Shown: positions 52,642 through 64,000 of the stretch, piece by piece
Numbering within the stretch: position 1 is the first letter of the stretch
Layout of the letters: every line of letters starts with the position of its first letter
DNA from: Fasciolopsis buskii
Lineage: Eukaryota; Platyhelminthes; Trematoda; Plagiorchiida; Fasciolidae
Length of the DNA: 64,000 nt
Direction of reading: 5' to 3'
Assembly: GCA_008360955.1 (NCBI GenBank)
Contig: LUCM01009862.1
Location: 310,001-374,000, forward strand
Program-made: the position numbers and the translations under genes
The notes under the pieces: generated by a model
Told to the model about the DNA's origin: nothing
What the model saw: only the letters and a program-made list of their open reading frames with translations
The model's database searches: none

Positions 52642-55600
52642 GTTTTCTTTGAAAGTCTTAGCGAAATGCCACCGAACACCCAGTCGTTATGGGCTGCTTC
52701 GCTGTAAGACCTTCTTTCTTTCTTTTTGGTTCTGGCGAAAGCGAAGAGGACAAAACAAATCCGGTTTGACTGTTCCGGGGATGGAGCAATAAATCCGGTG
52801 CATCGTGGCCTGCCTAGTTCTCCATGATAAATGTCTAATCAGTCCCGGATGCCAGAATAATAAAAGGAAGAAAATATTCCCCGGAGAAATATCCCGCGGC
52901 GGTCACACATGACCGCGCGGCAAAGCATAGACAAAGTGACAGTCCTCGTTAGGACCACAATATGCGGATGAGTAAGGGGGTTAGGACGTATCATTATTTT
53001 GTGCTCCAAATGTGACGAACTCCATGCCCTGGGAAAGTGTCCCGTTTCACTGATGGTGTCGATAGAGGCGGGACACTTATAATTGAAACTGTTGCCCAAT
53101 AATATTGATTCCTAGGCCTACAGAGTACTGACCGTGACACCATGCCCTAAGCATTCCTGTTCTTAACAAAAGCCTTCTAATTTCATTCTGCAGAAAAATA
53201 TATATATACTACCCCGGTTTCATTGAACAATACCATGACGAATCGTAAATGCTTCATTCAGTCTTCGGGGTATTTTATTATGTGTTGATTAAATAATGCT
53301 GTTTCAAAAATTTTACAAAAAAGGTTATGCACAATATACTAGACGAAAACTCGACTCTCGTGATCGCCTTCGTTGCAATTAGCATCTGTGAGCAGTTATT
53401 TTTAATCTTCAGATTATGAAAGTTCACAAATGACACTGGTTACTAACCTAAGCTTATCGACATCACCTTGTGGAATGATCTCTCCAGCTGAACAAATGAG
53501 TTTGTAGTTTCTATCCCTATCCACATCGAATATTTTCTAATCCAATTACTAAGCGAAAAAGATTTTAGAAAACATCGGATGAAGTTAAACAGCTGTTATT
53601 TTGGAAGTTTATCTAAGTTTGATGTTTGTATTAGACGACAACTATCATTCGAACATTAATTTGGTTTGAGCACTAACGTTAGTTTCGATCAGCTTCGACT
53701 TTGCCTTAAAAAGTACTGTCTACACATTTGTCTGGGCTACTTTATGGGGGGCGGGACACCGTGAGGTGCATCCATATCTGAGCTCGGTGTGAATTACTGC
53801 CCGTGGCTTTCTGTTAGTCAGCCAAATCGCGTACTCAGTGGGTGACTCAGTTTAGCAAACGCCTGGTAGATAGGAAAATGTAAAGCCGATGAAAAAGAGA
53901 TGACGGTGCAGAGGGGAAATATGAAATATTCTTAGCCCAACAGGTTTTTCAGATTCGATCATCAACGGAATCTGACCCCGTTCCATTCAATTTACTCAAA
54001 CGTAAGCGATCCATTTTTCATCCCCAGACGTTTAGCTGACCTCACCAAAACAACCCATTCTTCTGGTTGTTCCAGTTAACGCAAAAGTCGAACACCACTA
54101 CTGCCACTGTCCACATTGATGTTCCTCCAAAGGGGATAGGGTACACTTGATCCTACTCACCCCGATGGAGTGAATTATAAGTTACCTGAACAGGAGATGT
54201 GATTTAATTTCAATCAGGGCATTATGGTGTTCTATTGTCTTCTTCCTAGCTCTACTGGATTTGTGCGTTTGCTCCACTGTGGTTGTTCTGTGCCGTGGTT
54301 TTCAAAGAATCGCATGTAGATTGCCGTTCATATTGGGGGAGAATATTTGCAACAAGTCAATAGTGTGATAGATGGTATTCCTACCTTCGGAAGTGAACTC
54401 CAGTCTATTTGTCACTGAGATGAGTCCTTTCAATAAACTCGCACGGATTCTTCGTTCATTGTTTGCCTCTTGTAGACCTTACAGGAATCGGTTAGCCTAT
54501 GACTTACAGCACAGCGCACGCCGGAAACAGATGAATAGCTCCCGTGGCTGTTTAGTGTAGGGAGGGGGTGGTCCGATGAGCAAGCGAAAGGCAGACAAAA
54601 GCAAATTTTTATATTGGTAGGGGTGGTTGTGAATGGGACATCTGCTACAAGACAATTGCAATCTGAAATAGAGTTGTGTCAGTAAACCATTGTAAGGGGG
54701 CCTGTTGGCAGGGCCAGGGGGACTGTGAGATGTTTTGGGAACCGAGACCGTTTGGAGAAAATATGATTGTTTGGACTTCTTGCATGCGATACCCTTAGAG
54801 GCCGATAATGAGCAGGATGCTGTAGCTTCGATTCATGTCACACCAAAGGGACGCTGAGCAGAGTCACAGGCACACAAAAGCAGACGAACACGTTGAGACT
54901 TCCTGAGAAAAATGAGTAGACAGGAAGGGTTAGACACATTTGGTGGTGTAAATCATTCGACCTTTTCCCACAGGAATGAGATACAAAAAGTCGGATCGGT
55001 TATTTATGGGAAGGAATCCACTTAACTTAAATACGAGTAAGCAGAGAATCACACATGACCGCGCAAAACCGTACAACCGTAAACAGCTTGAAAAATGGGT
55101 CGAAAATTAAAGACGGGGAAAGAGAAATTAGGATCCCTGGAGAAAAATGAAGCAAAATGATGTAATCAGCTGGCTTGCGATCCCCTCATGCTGAAACTGC
55201 AGTGAATGTATCGGAGGGTGCATGGGGAAAATATCCCTTAAAATTAGAGTTGAAGGCACTTCGGAATGGAACATGCATCACCTGCTTACAACTGCTAGCG
55301 GAAAACTGTGGCTAAATCTATATAACAGTGAAGCCACTTTATTTCATCTCATTTTGTAATACCTGAAATCGAGTTATTTCACTTGGCCGAGATAAAAAAC
55401 GGTAAATAACGCTGAAATTACTTTGGTTTCTCTTTAGGCATATAAGTACATACAAAAGGTAAAAAACGTCTGATAAAACGGCAGTGCATTTTCGGTTTGC
55501 CTAGTCGAGTGCAGACTCAAAGTTAAGAACATTTAAAATGAAAGGCGGTTCCCTAAGGCCTCCCAGTTTCATTAACTTTTAGCCCGGATCTGAAGTTTAC

Positions 55601-57513
55601 TTTCTTACAAAAATGAAATAGATTGAAGTACGTAATGTCACTGCTTAATCTGAAAGCACGTGACCATTTCCAGTCATTCCTGTCTAATAATAACGTGCGC
55701 TATTATGTACAATAATCCCAACATCTGCACATTTTGGCGCAGAAATTTGGCCATGATTTCGTAAAAGTCCAATAAACGTTTTATCTTATTGTATGAATTT
55801 TAAATAAAGTCAACCTGAGACATCTTGGATGCACCAAATGTCAGATACTTCTACTCTAGTTTTAGTTTATCTTGGGTTTGACCCCTTGTAAAAGCGGATT
55901 GGCTACTCACTGATGAATTTCACCGAGGCGTGTAGAGCAACTTTGCTGTAATTTCATGGTTTTTGATAGGGATCTAGGCATTGATCCCACCTGACATATT
56001 GTTTCTTTCATGTTATTTAACAGCAGCACGAGAATTTCATGACCGCGAAAGTGATCGCACTCAAGTTAGCAAACAGAGCCTGATCCGACGACGTCCATCA
56101 CGTGACTTCGATCTGACCACCAAAACCATTTTTTCCTTATTCAAGGGAGTAATACAATAGGACGGTCCTCCTAGCTAGCTGCAAGATCAGGAAAAACCAG
56201 ATGGCTTGCTAGCCTCTAAAGGCGATCACATTAGGTATTCAGGGATCAACCTAGTATCCAACTATGGATGGGGATTTGAAGCTTCTTTTCACAGAGATGT
56301 TACCTGTTTTCTCACCCAAACACCACCAATTTTTATACCTTTCTATGGAAGTCACAGCCATGCTTTGATCAACCATAGAACACACCATGTCTAATGCACT
56401 AAATATGATGCCTCACCTCTTCCCAGCTTGCTAAGGAGTTTATTACCGTTCCATTTATTCCTCCAACGATTTCAATAGATAGTTTAATTGATATCTTCCA
56501 GTAGCAGTCCAATAAGTTAACCATTGATCATCCTATTATTAATTCTGGATGAATAGTACCATCTGCGGATAAATGCCTTAAAATCTATGCGGGTAATCGC
56601 GATTTGCTTACCGACTGAACGAGTTGTAAGGAAACATTTATCGACTGTCTAGTCTAGAGCGAATTGCTGGACTGGCTTTGTTGCTAATGCAATGAAAGTG
56701 TTAACTGATTTCCACCATAGCTTCCCCACATAGGAACACATGAACAGATTAGATATTCATACCGAAAGGAACAGAACACAGATCGGCTGAGTTGTTGCCG
56801 TAGCACCGAGGGAGAAATTAGTCTGAGGTCGCCCATTGGACGATTAGGTGTTTAGGGTCAGGGTTATCGATCGGTGAAAAACATTCTTCAGCCCAACGGG
56901 TTACAGTCAGTTTTTCTGCCAGTCCTGTCGCTGCAAATTAAACGATTCAATAGTTCTAGGTCTCTCTGGTTTCTATAGCAGGCTTAAATCGTTCGGACAT
57001 TTGAGAGCAGTCGGTCATGGACAGTACCGTTTTAGTTTCTTTCGTGGAAGTGTTCCCGTATACTCAGTCATCAACAGCACCAATCAATAGCGTGCACAAA
57101 CAAACTCAAACATCACCGGTCTTACTCATCGGAAAAGTCCTGAGCTACCTGGTTTACATGACCTAGGCATATAAGCAAATTGAAAAGCGGAAGACCTGCA
57201 CTCATGAACAGTAGATGGACAGGTAAACAGGCTTGATTTCGTTTAGTGATCGGTTGTACAAAAGCTTTCTCATTTGCCTTGCAAATTAGGTGCAATACAT
57301 ATGGTCATCCGGCCTGAATCACATCCTCGAAGGGAATTCTTCGGCGAGGTCAGCTGCAAAAGCACACAGATGAAGTAACACGTGAACATCTGAAAGATAT
57401 TCGATGATATACCAGTACCAATATTATGCAGTCGTTGGTCACAAATGGTTGCACTGCTGACTGTTTCAGCAATGGGTCCAAATGGGCACTTGCGTCGGTG
57501 GGCGGAGACCTGT
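52642..57513. other. Tract with possible old repeats, no gene recognised
   Basis: Between 52.7 and 55.2 kb the DNA is somewhat richer in G and C and shares the 16-mer TCACACATGACCGCGC at 52903-52918 and 55049-55064. In the first copy this sits inside the palindrome GCGGTCA-CACA-TGACCGC. No frame above 86 codons; none recognised. From 55.3 to 57.5 kb the sequence is ordinary AT-leaning DNA. Confidence 0.45.
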
Positions 57514-57553
57514 ACATATAGATATATATAGATATATATATGTGTGTGTATGG
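57514..57553. repeat. Compound TA/GATA/GT microsatellite
   Basis: Two ATATAGATATATATA-type blocks followed by TGTGTGTGTA. It generates the Ile-Tyr-Leu repeat in the minus-strand frame at 57466-57651. Confidence 0.9.
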
Positions 57554-58416
57554 AAGATAAGTTGCTTACTGCATGAAGACAGGTGACCGGTCCAACCAGA
57601 TGCGTTAGCGCTCGAGGGTGAAAAATATAGCAGGGAAAATTGGTGGGTCATTTGGGCTCCATGTTAATGGATAAATTTCCGCAAGTTGAAGAAGACTGAA
57701 AAAACACGAAGTATGATGCTATTGTGAATCGGGTTATGGAGCCCCATTTTGAATATCCACGAGATTCCATATCCAAATGGACTAGCTTAAGTGGGTGTTT
57801 TGAAGAACACGGGGAGGCAGATATCATTAGTTAAGAGAAGACTCACAGTACGTTTTAAAAACCAGCACAGGTAGGAAAGTGCGTAAAACGATTTTATTTG
57901 TGTTTTAAATTCAGGTGACTGCGGTTGATTCTCATTTTATAATAGTAACGTCAGTATTCGAAAATTGTGGGTTTAGTATCGTCTGTGTCTGTAGAAAGTG
58001 AGTGAAATATGAAGGCATTACCAAGCAAATGGATCGCAGTTTACACTTCTCGAGTACCACTTGTATATCTTCACACTACTCTAGAAAGTTACAAAGATGG
58101 TGTGCTTTTTACACGGACGAAGCCTCACCGCATGAGAACCACCATAATGTCTGTTGTAAGTGGCAGTGCCAACATTTCTCTTACCACAGTAACTTAGCAC
58201 AAAGAATATCGTGATGAGTACCCAATTGCACTATGCTGGAATAGAAGCGCACGCAAATGCACAAACGCACATAGCGGAGCCCACAAAATCGACCGACGGT
58301 TTCGTAACCAAATTTGACTTGCAAATGAAGCCATTCGCTCTTGCTAGAATGCACACATGGGCATGTACAAACAAAGCACGATTGGAGTCCGACATTTAAC
58401 CATTTGTTGATGAGGT

Positions 58417-58439
58417 TGCACGTGTGCGTGCGCGCGTGT
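58417..58439. repeat. Alternating purine-pyrimidine tract (GT/GC)
   Basis: TGCACGTGTGCGTGCGCGCG and three more bases alternate strictly for 23 bp. Such tracts can adopt left-handed DNA under supercoiling. No gene is recognised nearby. Confidence 0.85.
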
Positions 58440-60119
58440 TTATTTGGTTGTCAGAACGTCGCTCTGTATGATTGCATCCAAGTAAGAGAGGAATGAAAGA
58501 TGTTGCAAACAAGTATGCCTCAGTCTTTGGGTCTTTTTGTGCGACTGATGCCCAAGGTAACGGATAGGCCTCCTCACGATTCAACACGAGCTCGTAGCCC
58601 CGACCAACTACAGGAACAGTGACATACGCTTACGCAAACTGACAAACGTATGCGAACAAGCTCTGGCAATCGAACATAACCGAACTTTGTTCGATTTGTA
58701 CCCTCCGAGTGTTCAGTATTGGTAAACAGCTAGTTGTCGACCAAAGTGAAGGTATCACCAGAATTATTGCTGAACCATTGTTTTCCCAGTAATAATCTAC
58801 CTATCTGTTCTTATCGCAGTTCTCGTGAATAAAAGTCCACCCTGAACCGCTTCTCATTTATCATATACTAGTGAAGTAACCGCATGCAACATTCGAAAAA
58901 TTGATCCGTAATTGAGAGCAACATTCACCATAAGGTACTTGTGAAGAACAGTATACCAAAGGTCCTGAATTCTACCAAGCTGAATAAACTGTGAACGGCA
59001 TTAAATGCATAATTTTGGTCTAACTGGGACAATTTCCTCCCCCATTGGGAACCGATTAGTCAAAAATTAATCAAGACTAAATGCAACAGGGATTTAAGCT
59101 CAGTTTTCAAATGAAAATGTAGCGACAGCTCAAACCGAACGGCTAAGCAGAACTCAGTTGACAGGAAAACCTTTGAAGAAGTGGAACGACTTGGGTTCAG
59201 TTAGGCCTTCTAGTCACTGTCATCACTGTCATCATGCGCAGGACTGTTCTGACTGCAAGTTGGCCGTTATACGGCTCCGTGAAAGAGTTACTTCAGTTGA
59301 AAATGTGACTGGATATCAACATGCGTACTAAGTGCAATGTGGCCACGAAATCCGCGCAGTTAAAAATGTTCGTTTTCAATCTGCTAAAAGCCCCACAAAC
59401 TGGTGAGAAATATGTTCGGTGTAATTCCATTCCACGAAAAATGTCAAGTTTTAGATTTCTAATGCATAAATGTTAGTGAATCCATCCACGGGTATGTTCG
59501 GATTTTGTGAATACATTGCATAGGTAAAAGAAGTGACCTGCTTGGAGTGTAACCGCGCTACTAATTAAGGGATGTGATATGTACCACTTGCGAAGTGCAC
59601 TTGGTAACTTTCATAAGCTGGCAACAAGGGCTTGGGATTTTGAATGTCAGCCTGTTGTTTAGTGAATGAAGGACACCATTAAACCAGCCATGAATGTATC
59701 CAAATAAGGAATTCTGATGAATTGATAGATTATTCGTTCCTCTAATTGTACACCATCAGTGATCTATCATCTGAAAACAATACTTTATTGCAACTTTGGC
59801 GTTCAGGGCACTTGCGGCGGATTTGAATTTCCCAGTTCTCGTGCCGTGTAGAATATTCCCCATCGAAAGTTCCACCATACACTGCGAGCAGACTTTATTC
59901 TCGGCTGGGACTTATTGAACCTATTTCATTTCAAATGTCTTTTTTATAAACATTGGAAATAGTTATTTGGGAAGCATGCATGTCCAGTCCTGTCCAAGAA
60001 TCAAATCCGGCATATAGGTTTTGATATGTACGCACTGGACATGGATCAATAACCAGCAGGTTTTATCAACATATACCAGCTTAACAATTCCTGGAGCCTC
60101 TTAGAACCTTCGTTTATCA

Positions 60120-60251
60120 ATGACTATAGAAGAAAAACATTACTCAGAGGAGAAAGCCACGAAAATTATAGAGACTCTCAAGAACATTGTTCCCGGTATG
60201 GATAATAAAGATTACTCGGCAGAATACAATACTATTATAACGACTGCTTAG
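60120..60251 (+). other. Short 43-codon frame, possible exon
   Basis: An ATG at 60120 starts a hydrophilic peptide (MTIEEKHYSEEKATKIIETL, then KNIVPGMDNKDYS) ending TAG at about 60249. A pyrimidine-rich acceptor-like CCTCTTAG lies just upstream, and a donor-like CCGGTATGG lies inside. The amino-acid mix is more protein-like than neighbouring frames, but the piece is short and unrecognised. Confidence 0.12.
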
Positions 60252-62982
60252 TGACACAATAAAGAAATGGTTTCCTCTGGGCTCACTAATAACTTCGAAG
60301 CCTTTCGACAACCTTAACCTAGAAGAATTTCTGAATCATTCGATACAGACTTTCTCGCCACTAGGTGTTTACTAGAATGTGATAATCGTTTAAAATCCAG
60401 CTCATTCATTGGGAGCCGATGATGATAATTTAGATGTCATTGACTAAAGTTTCGTTTTACCGTCTGTCTTTTCTGTTTCAAAAATTCTGTACAGCAAAAT
60501 CGATCGAAACAATACATTAACACCCTTGTGATGTACTCAAAAATGTACGCAATAAACACAGTCTGACGTTTAGTGACACTAAACCGAGTTAATTAAACAA
60601 ACAAAAGAGTGATTGCCTCAATCTCATACTAATTAAGATATCTATTCATTTAGCTGGTTATGCTGATAAACTCACGGCGCTTGACTGAAATTGTGACATC
60701 TTCAAGATAGACCATTATTTGAATATTCAAGCAACCACATGAGGTTTAACAAACGATCAGAACACACGAGAATGATATAAAACGCCAAAGCACAGCATGT
60801 ACCGGAAATGCTTGAAAAAGCAACAAGAGCACCTTTTGGATGGATAGCAACCTGGTTCAGTGAATATCAATAAGCCAATAATTTAGACTGAAAATAAGGA
60901 GCTTCCATTATCTGAAGTTCGATTGACGACAAAACGTCACTAAACCGAGTGATGGGTCTTCGATGGGCATTCGAATTGACCCTTGTTATTTCACCCTCAA
61001 AGCCTGTGAAAGCGCGGTGTTCATATTGCATCGATAAGGACAATAGTAATAATAAAGTCCAGAGTAACTGAGACACAAGAATAGAATGTCAGATGGATAA
61101 AGTAAATTTGAAGTGTTATTTAAATAGCTATCTATTGATGGTCATAACTTGCTTGCTATTACAAGAACAAACGATGGTAAGAGTGAGCGTCGACATTGTG
61201 ACTTCAGCGTCAATCTTAAATAGGCTACGGTCAATGGAGCTTGGATTATCACAAACTTAAAATCTGAAACCCTTGAGTAAATTGAAAAGTACAACTGAGA
61301 CTCGAAGCTTAGGTGACCCCGTCTCCAAATCACTGATACTCTTCTTGCTGGCGTATTCTTCGTCTTTTGTTGTGGTGCCCATAGGGCACGGAATATAGCA
61401 ATGTTTTAATTAAACTAGCTGCGGACATGGAGGTAAAGGTCTGGGACATTTAGGGTAACCATAAGTGCTTTCCATGCACTATACCCCAGGAAAAGTATAT
61501 TATAGACAGGTCCTTATAAAACATCGGAATGAGAATACCACTCAGACTGGCAGCTTCATGATGGAGTCAAGCAAATAACAACCGTAATACTTTCTCAAGC
61601 CTGTCCAATCCACAGACAATTAGAACTGCGGCATGACTATGCATGCAACTCACATTAGAAAAATGTGACCATTACATTAAAATATCAGGCTCATTTATTA
61701 GCCCATTCCCAGACTTCATGTGAACCCCATTGAAAATGTTTTGGAGTTCGGTGATAAGCTAGCCTGTGTAAACAGGAAAATATTTAATACAATTCATGAA
61801 TTCCACCCCTGTATCCCGGGTACAAAATCGACCTGAGCGTTGAGCTTGGGTACTGCTCTTCGGACATAGTTATTGATTGTGTTTGTATTTAATCAACAGG
61901 TGGTTGTTTTGCCCATTTGGTTAGAGGATGGTCAAAACCACGTGGTAATTTACGCTGAACAAATGGTGTAATGTATGGTCATTTATTTAGCTATTCCCTG
62001 ATCCAAGATCATTTCCTATCTATAGGGGAGAGAATAAAGATCTGTTTCGTTTGTTGTTTGGCAAAGAACCCCGGCTTGAAGTGGCACTTTAGTTTTCGGA
62101 ACACCCATTCGCAAGTACGTCGTCGTAGTGACTATCTCCCACTTACTTATTTGCAGCTGTCGGAAATCTGTTAAATTCCTGTTAATCCTCACATTAAGCT
62201 CCATTGAGATGGATTGGTCCGTTGTGCATATCCCCATCGTAGATTGGTGTTGGTCTGCTCAACCTGGAAACTAAAGCAAAATCGCACAATGCATTTTGAA
62301 ATTATTCATCACCTCCAAGAAACAAACTCACACATAGAGGAACAATTTTCTTCACCCTTTTCGACAGTGATTGTGCAATAGCTCCGGGAAACGGTTGAAT
62401 CCAACTCAAATAGTTTAATCCTCATCTAGTTAGCGGACCACCTTAATGGAATTTCATTAGAAGTGAGCATGTTAGTTACACATAGAGATAAACAACTGCA
62501 CACTCGCATGTGTTACAGGTATGCGACTCAACAAGCGCTGTGTGCATTATGGTTTTCAACGAAAACCCTAATCCTTCACAACCCGAATAACAATGGATGA
62601 CAGGTACGCGAGTGGTCAAACAAACCAGGGAATCTGAAACATGATCAATCATCCCCAATGATATTCATTTGGGTGGTTTTGTGCAATCTTTATCACTTCT
62701 GATTAGCAGCGGACAGCCTGTGAAAAATTGTGAACCGGCCAATAAGTCAGCATGCAACATCCTAGTTGGGAACGGCTCTATTTCTGAATTGTGACTACCA
62801 TCTTACCAATACACAGAGGATCATAAAGTTTTTGATATCATTTAAACAAACGAATGTAGCTGATTTTTCAAGTTACTAAGGTGCATGACTTCAAATGGCT
62901 ACCGCCGGTGCCATCTTATTGTTCAGACGGAATGTGACAAGAGCTCACAAAGTAGGGGTAGCACCCGTGTTTACAATTCCTA

Positions 62983-63033
62983 CACGCGGAGGACTTAGAT
63001 TTCTAGTCCTAGAATTGAATCCCATTGTCTAAC
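62983..63033 (+). other. Partial tRNA-like stretch
   Basis: GGACTTAGATTTCTAGTCC folds as a 5-bp hairpin resembling an anticodon arm. It is followed by a B-box-like GAATTGAATCCC, and the ends GCGG and CCGC could pair. There is no D arm or A box. It lies about 120 bp upstream of SINE copy 2. A truncated tRNA relic is possible, but evidence is thin. Confidence 0.25.
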
Positions 63034-63149
63034 CGCTTTGATCCTTATCACTCAACTTCACCTACTTACTCCCGCTGGCCAACCTTAAGTTTTTTTGGAG
63101 GGGAGTCCGGAGGATGTACCTGAAATCTGTGCAGCAGCATTTATCCGAG

Positions 63150-63280
63150 CCCCTAGGGTAAGGTCGTGGTATTCGATCGCGGGTTAGAATCTTCCAACTT
63201 CACAGCCCTCTGTTGGTCTAAGCCCCTTTCCTGAAACATGATGTTCACTTTCCTTTCATTAATAACGAGTTAAGATACTG
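63150..63280 (+). mobile_element. tRNA-derived SINE, copy 2 (diverged, 5'-damaged)
   Basis: This aligns with the SINE at 43914 in the same orientation. GGTAAGGTCGTGG matches GATAAGGTCGTGG, GATCGCGGGTTAGAATCTTC matches GGTCGCGGGCTCGAGTCTTC, and then GCCCTCTGTTGGTCTAAGCC and CCTTTCCTGAAACATGATG follow. The A box is mostly lost, several short deletions remove the bottom of the tRNA-like head, and the B box is mutated. It is therefore unlikely to be transcribed from its own promoter. The similarity extends beyond the tRNA part, so the two are copies of one SINE family and not separate tRNA relics. Confidence 0.7.
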
Positions 63281-64000
63281 ATTGCGAACACAAAGTAAAC
63301 AGTTTAATTCATTGCTACTGTTCAACCTTGGTCATTTTTCCGATCGATTCCGTGACGAGCGAAATATTGTATAAAAAATCACCACGAACTGGCTTTATAA
63401 CCTACTTCTTCCGTCCGATTGGAACTCATTAGTTTGAAAAGACATTTTTAAGATGTAGAGCTTACTGAAGCTGAAATGCTATTAGCAACAGCAAATAAGT
63501 GGAATGTGTAGGGTAGTTCGTCACATACAATGGAATGAAATGCTTGTGAACCAAGAGCCAGGTTAAATAGTGAAAACCTTTTCTAAATACGTAATCTCAA
63601 CGAGGGGAAGACTCATATTCTAGATAGTTGCCTTTTTAAACAATTCCACTGCACAGTCTTTAAGAGAGTGCCATTTTAAAGTAGGAATTCTATCGAACAC
63701 GAAAAAATCCCATATAAATAATTTCCACAATTAGTACTTCCGATTGCTTTTAGTATCACTGCTACTTTTTAAGTTATTTATTCGAAGAATGCTTCGTCTC
63801 ACGAACTTACCTTTTGAGCTTTCCAAGAGGTTAGTTCCTCACATTCATTTACTTTGAACTGATAGGTTTGCCAACGGATATACCAGCTTTTATGCTTACA
63901 TACAAATTCAAAATTAATATCATGCCGATTGGATTTCATGAGTTTTACAGTTCCCGTACCAATGCAGTCCTATTTCCTTTACGCCATTATGCGAGTGACG
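63281..64000. other. Anonymous DNA at the window end
   Basis: AT-rich sequence without frames of 60 codons, RNA genes or repeats that I can recognise. Confidence 0.5.

Larger units (their letters stand above)
57554..62982. other. Anonymous DNA, no gene recognised
   Basis: From 58.6 to 60.86 kb no frame reaches 60 codons (except the short frame noted at 60120). Other frames are 60-73 codons without motifs. Confidence 0.5.

Noticed and set aside
1..64000. CRISPR arrays, operons, phage, integron or defence systems
   Set aside because: No spaced direct repeats, no tandem co-oriented genes, no ribosome binding sites; the sequence is eukaryotic in character.

Overview
The window looks like AT-leaning, gene-poor eukaryotic nuclear DNA. 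No open frame is convincingly a host gene. There are no prokaryotic-style operons, ribosome binding sites, CRISPR arrays, integrons or phage modules. Most frames are under 100 codons and scattered on both strands at about the density expected by chance. The sequence is dominated by anonymous intergenic or intronic DNA, microsatellites (ATGG, TTAC, CAGA, CATA, TA), and decayed short and long interspersed elements. From memory of the family, the non-LTR retrotransposon C-terminal signature seen three times (LGHVLRM, then a W-K-K/GGQ-like stretch, M-T-W-Q, a G-W-x-x-K-D turn, and A-x-x-R-x-Q-W-R), with (CAT/GATG)-rich 3' ends, is typical of flatworms. A diphyllobothriidean tapeworm such as Spirometra, Schistocephalus or Dibothriocephalus is my best guess, but this is inference and no search was run.

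Layout. 0-12.7 kb: no recognisable gene; one small degenerate tandem repeat near 3.1 kb. 12.75-13.86 kb: a decayed reverse transcriptase of a jockey/CR1-like non-LTR element on the minus strand, with a YADD catalytic box and several frame breaks; a (TA)n run sits at its 3' side. 13.9-17.5 kb: anonymous, with a CATA microsatellite and a weak tRNA-like promoter relic. 17.56-19.13 kb: two 5'-truncated tails of one RTE-like retrotransposon family in opposite orientation, flanking a block that may itself be repetitive. 20.1-20.2 kb: a tRNA-like (A box/B box) element on the minus strand. 22.46-22.70 kb: a 240-bp ATGG microsatellite. 22.7-33.1 kb: anonymous DNA with small microsatellites. 33.1-34.27 kb: the longest ORF of the window (213 codons, unrecognised) next to a third copy of the RTE-like tail. 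43.91-44.1 kb and 63.15-63.28 kb: two diverged copies of one tRNA-derived SINE. 52.55-52.64 kb: an 88-bp palindrome with a (TA)22 centre. 52.6-55.1 kb: a slightly more GC-rich tract sharing a 16-mer, perhaps old repeats.

Nothing here works together as a pathway. The biology visible is retrotransposition by two LINE families and tRNA-derived SINEs, followed by decay. I found no convincing previously undescribed system. The items most worth checking are the divergent pair of LINE tails with a shared 3' box, the TA-centred palindrome, the SINE pair, and the 213-codon ORF.
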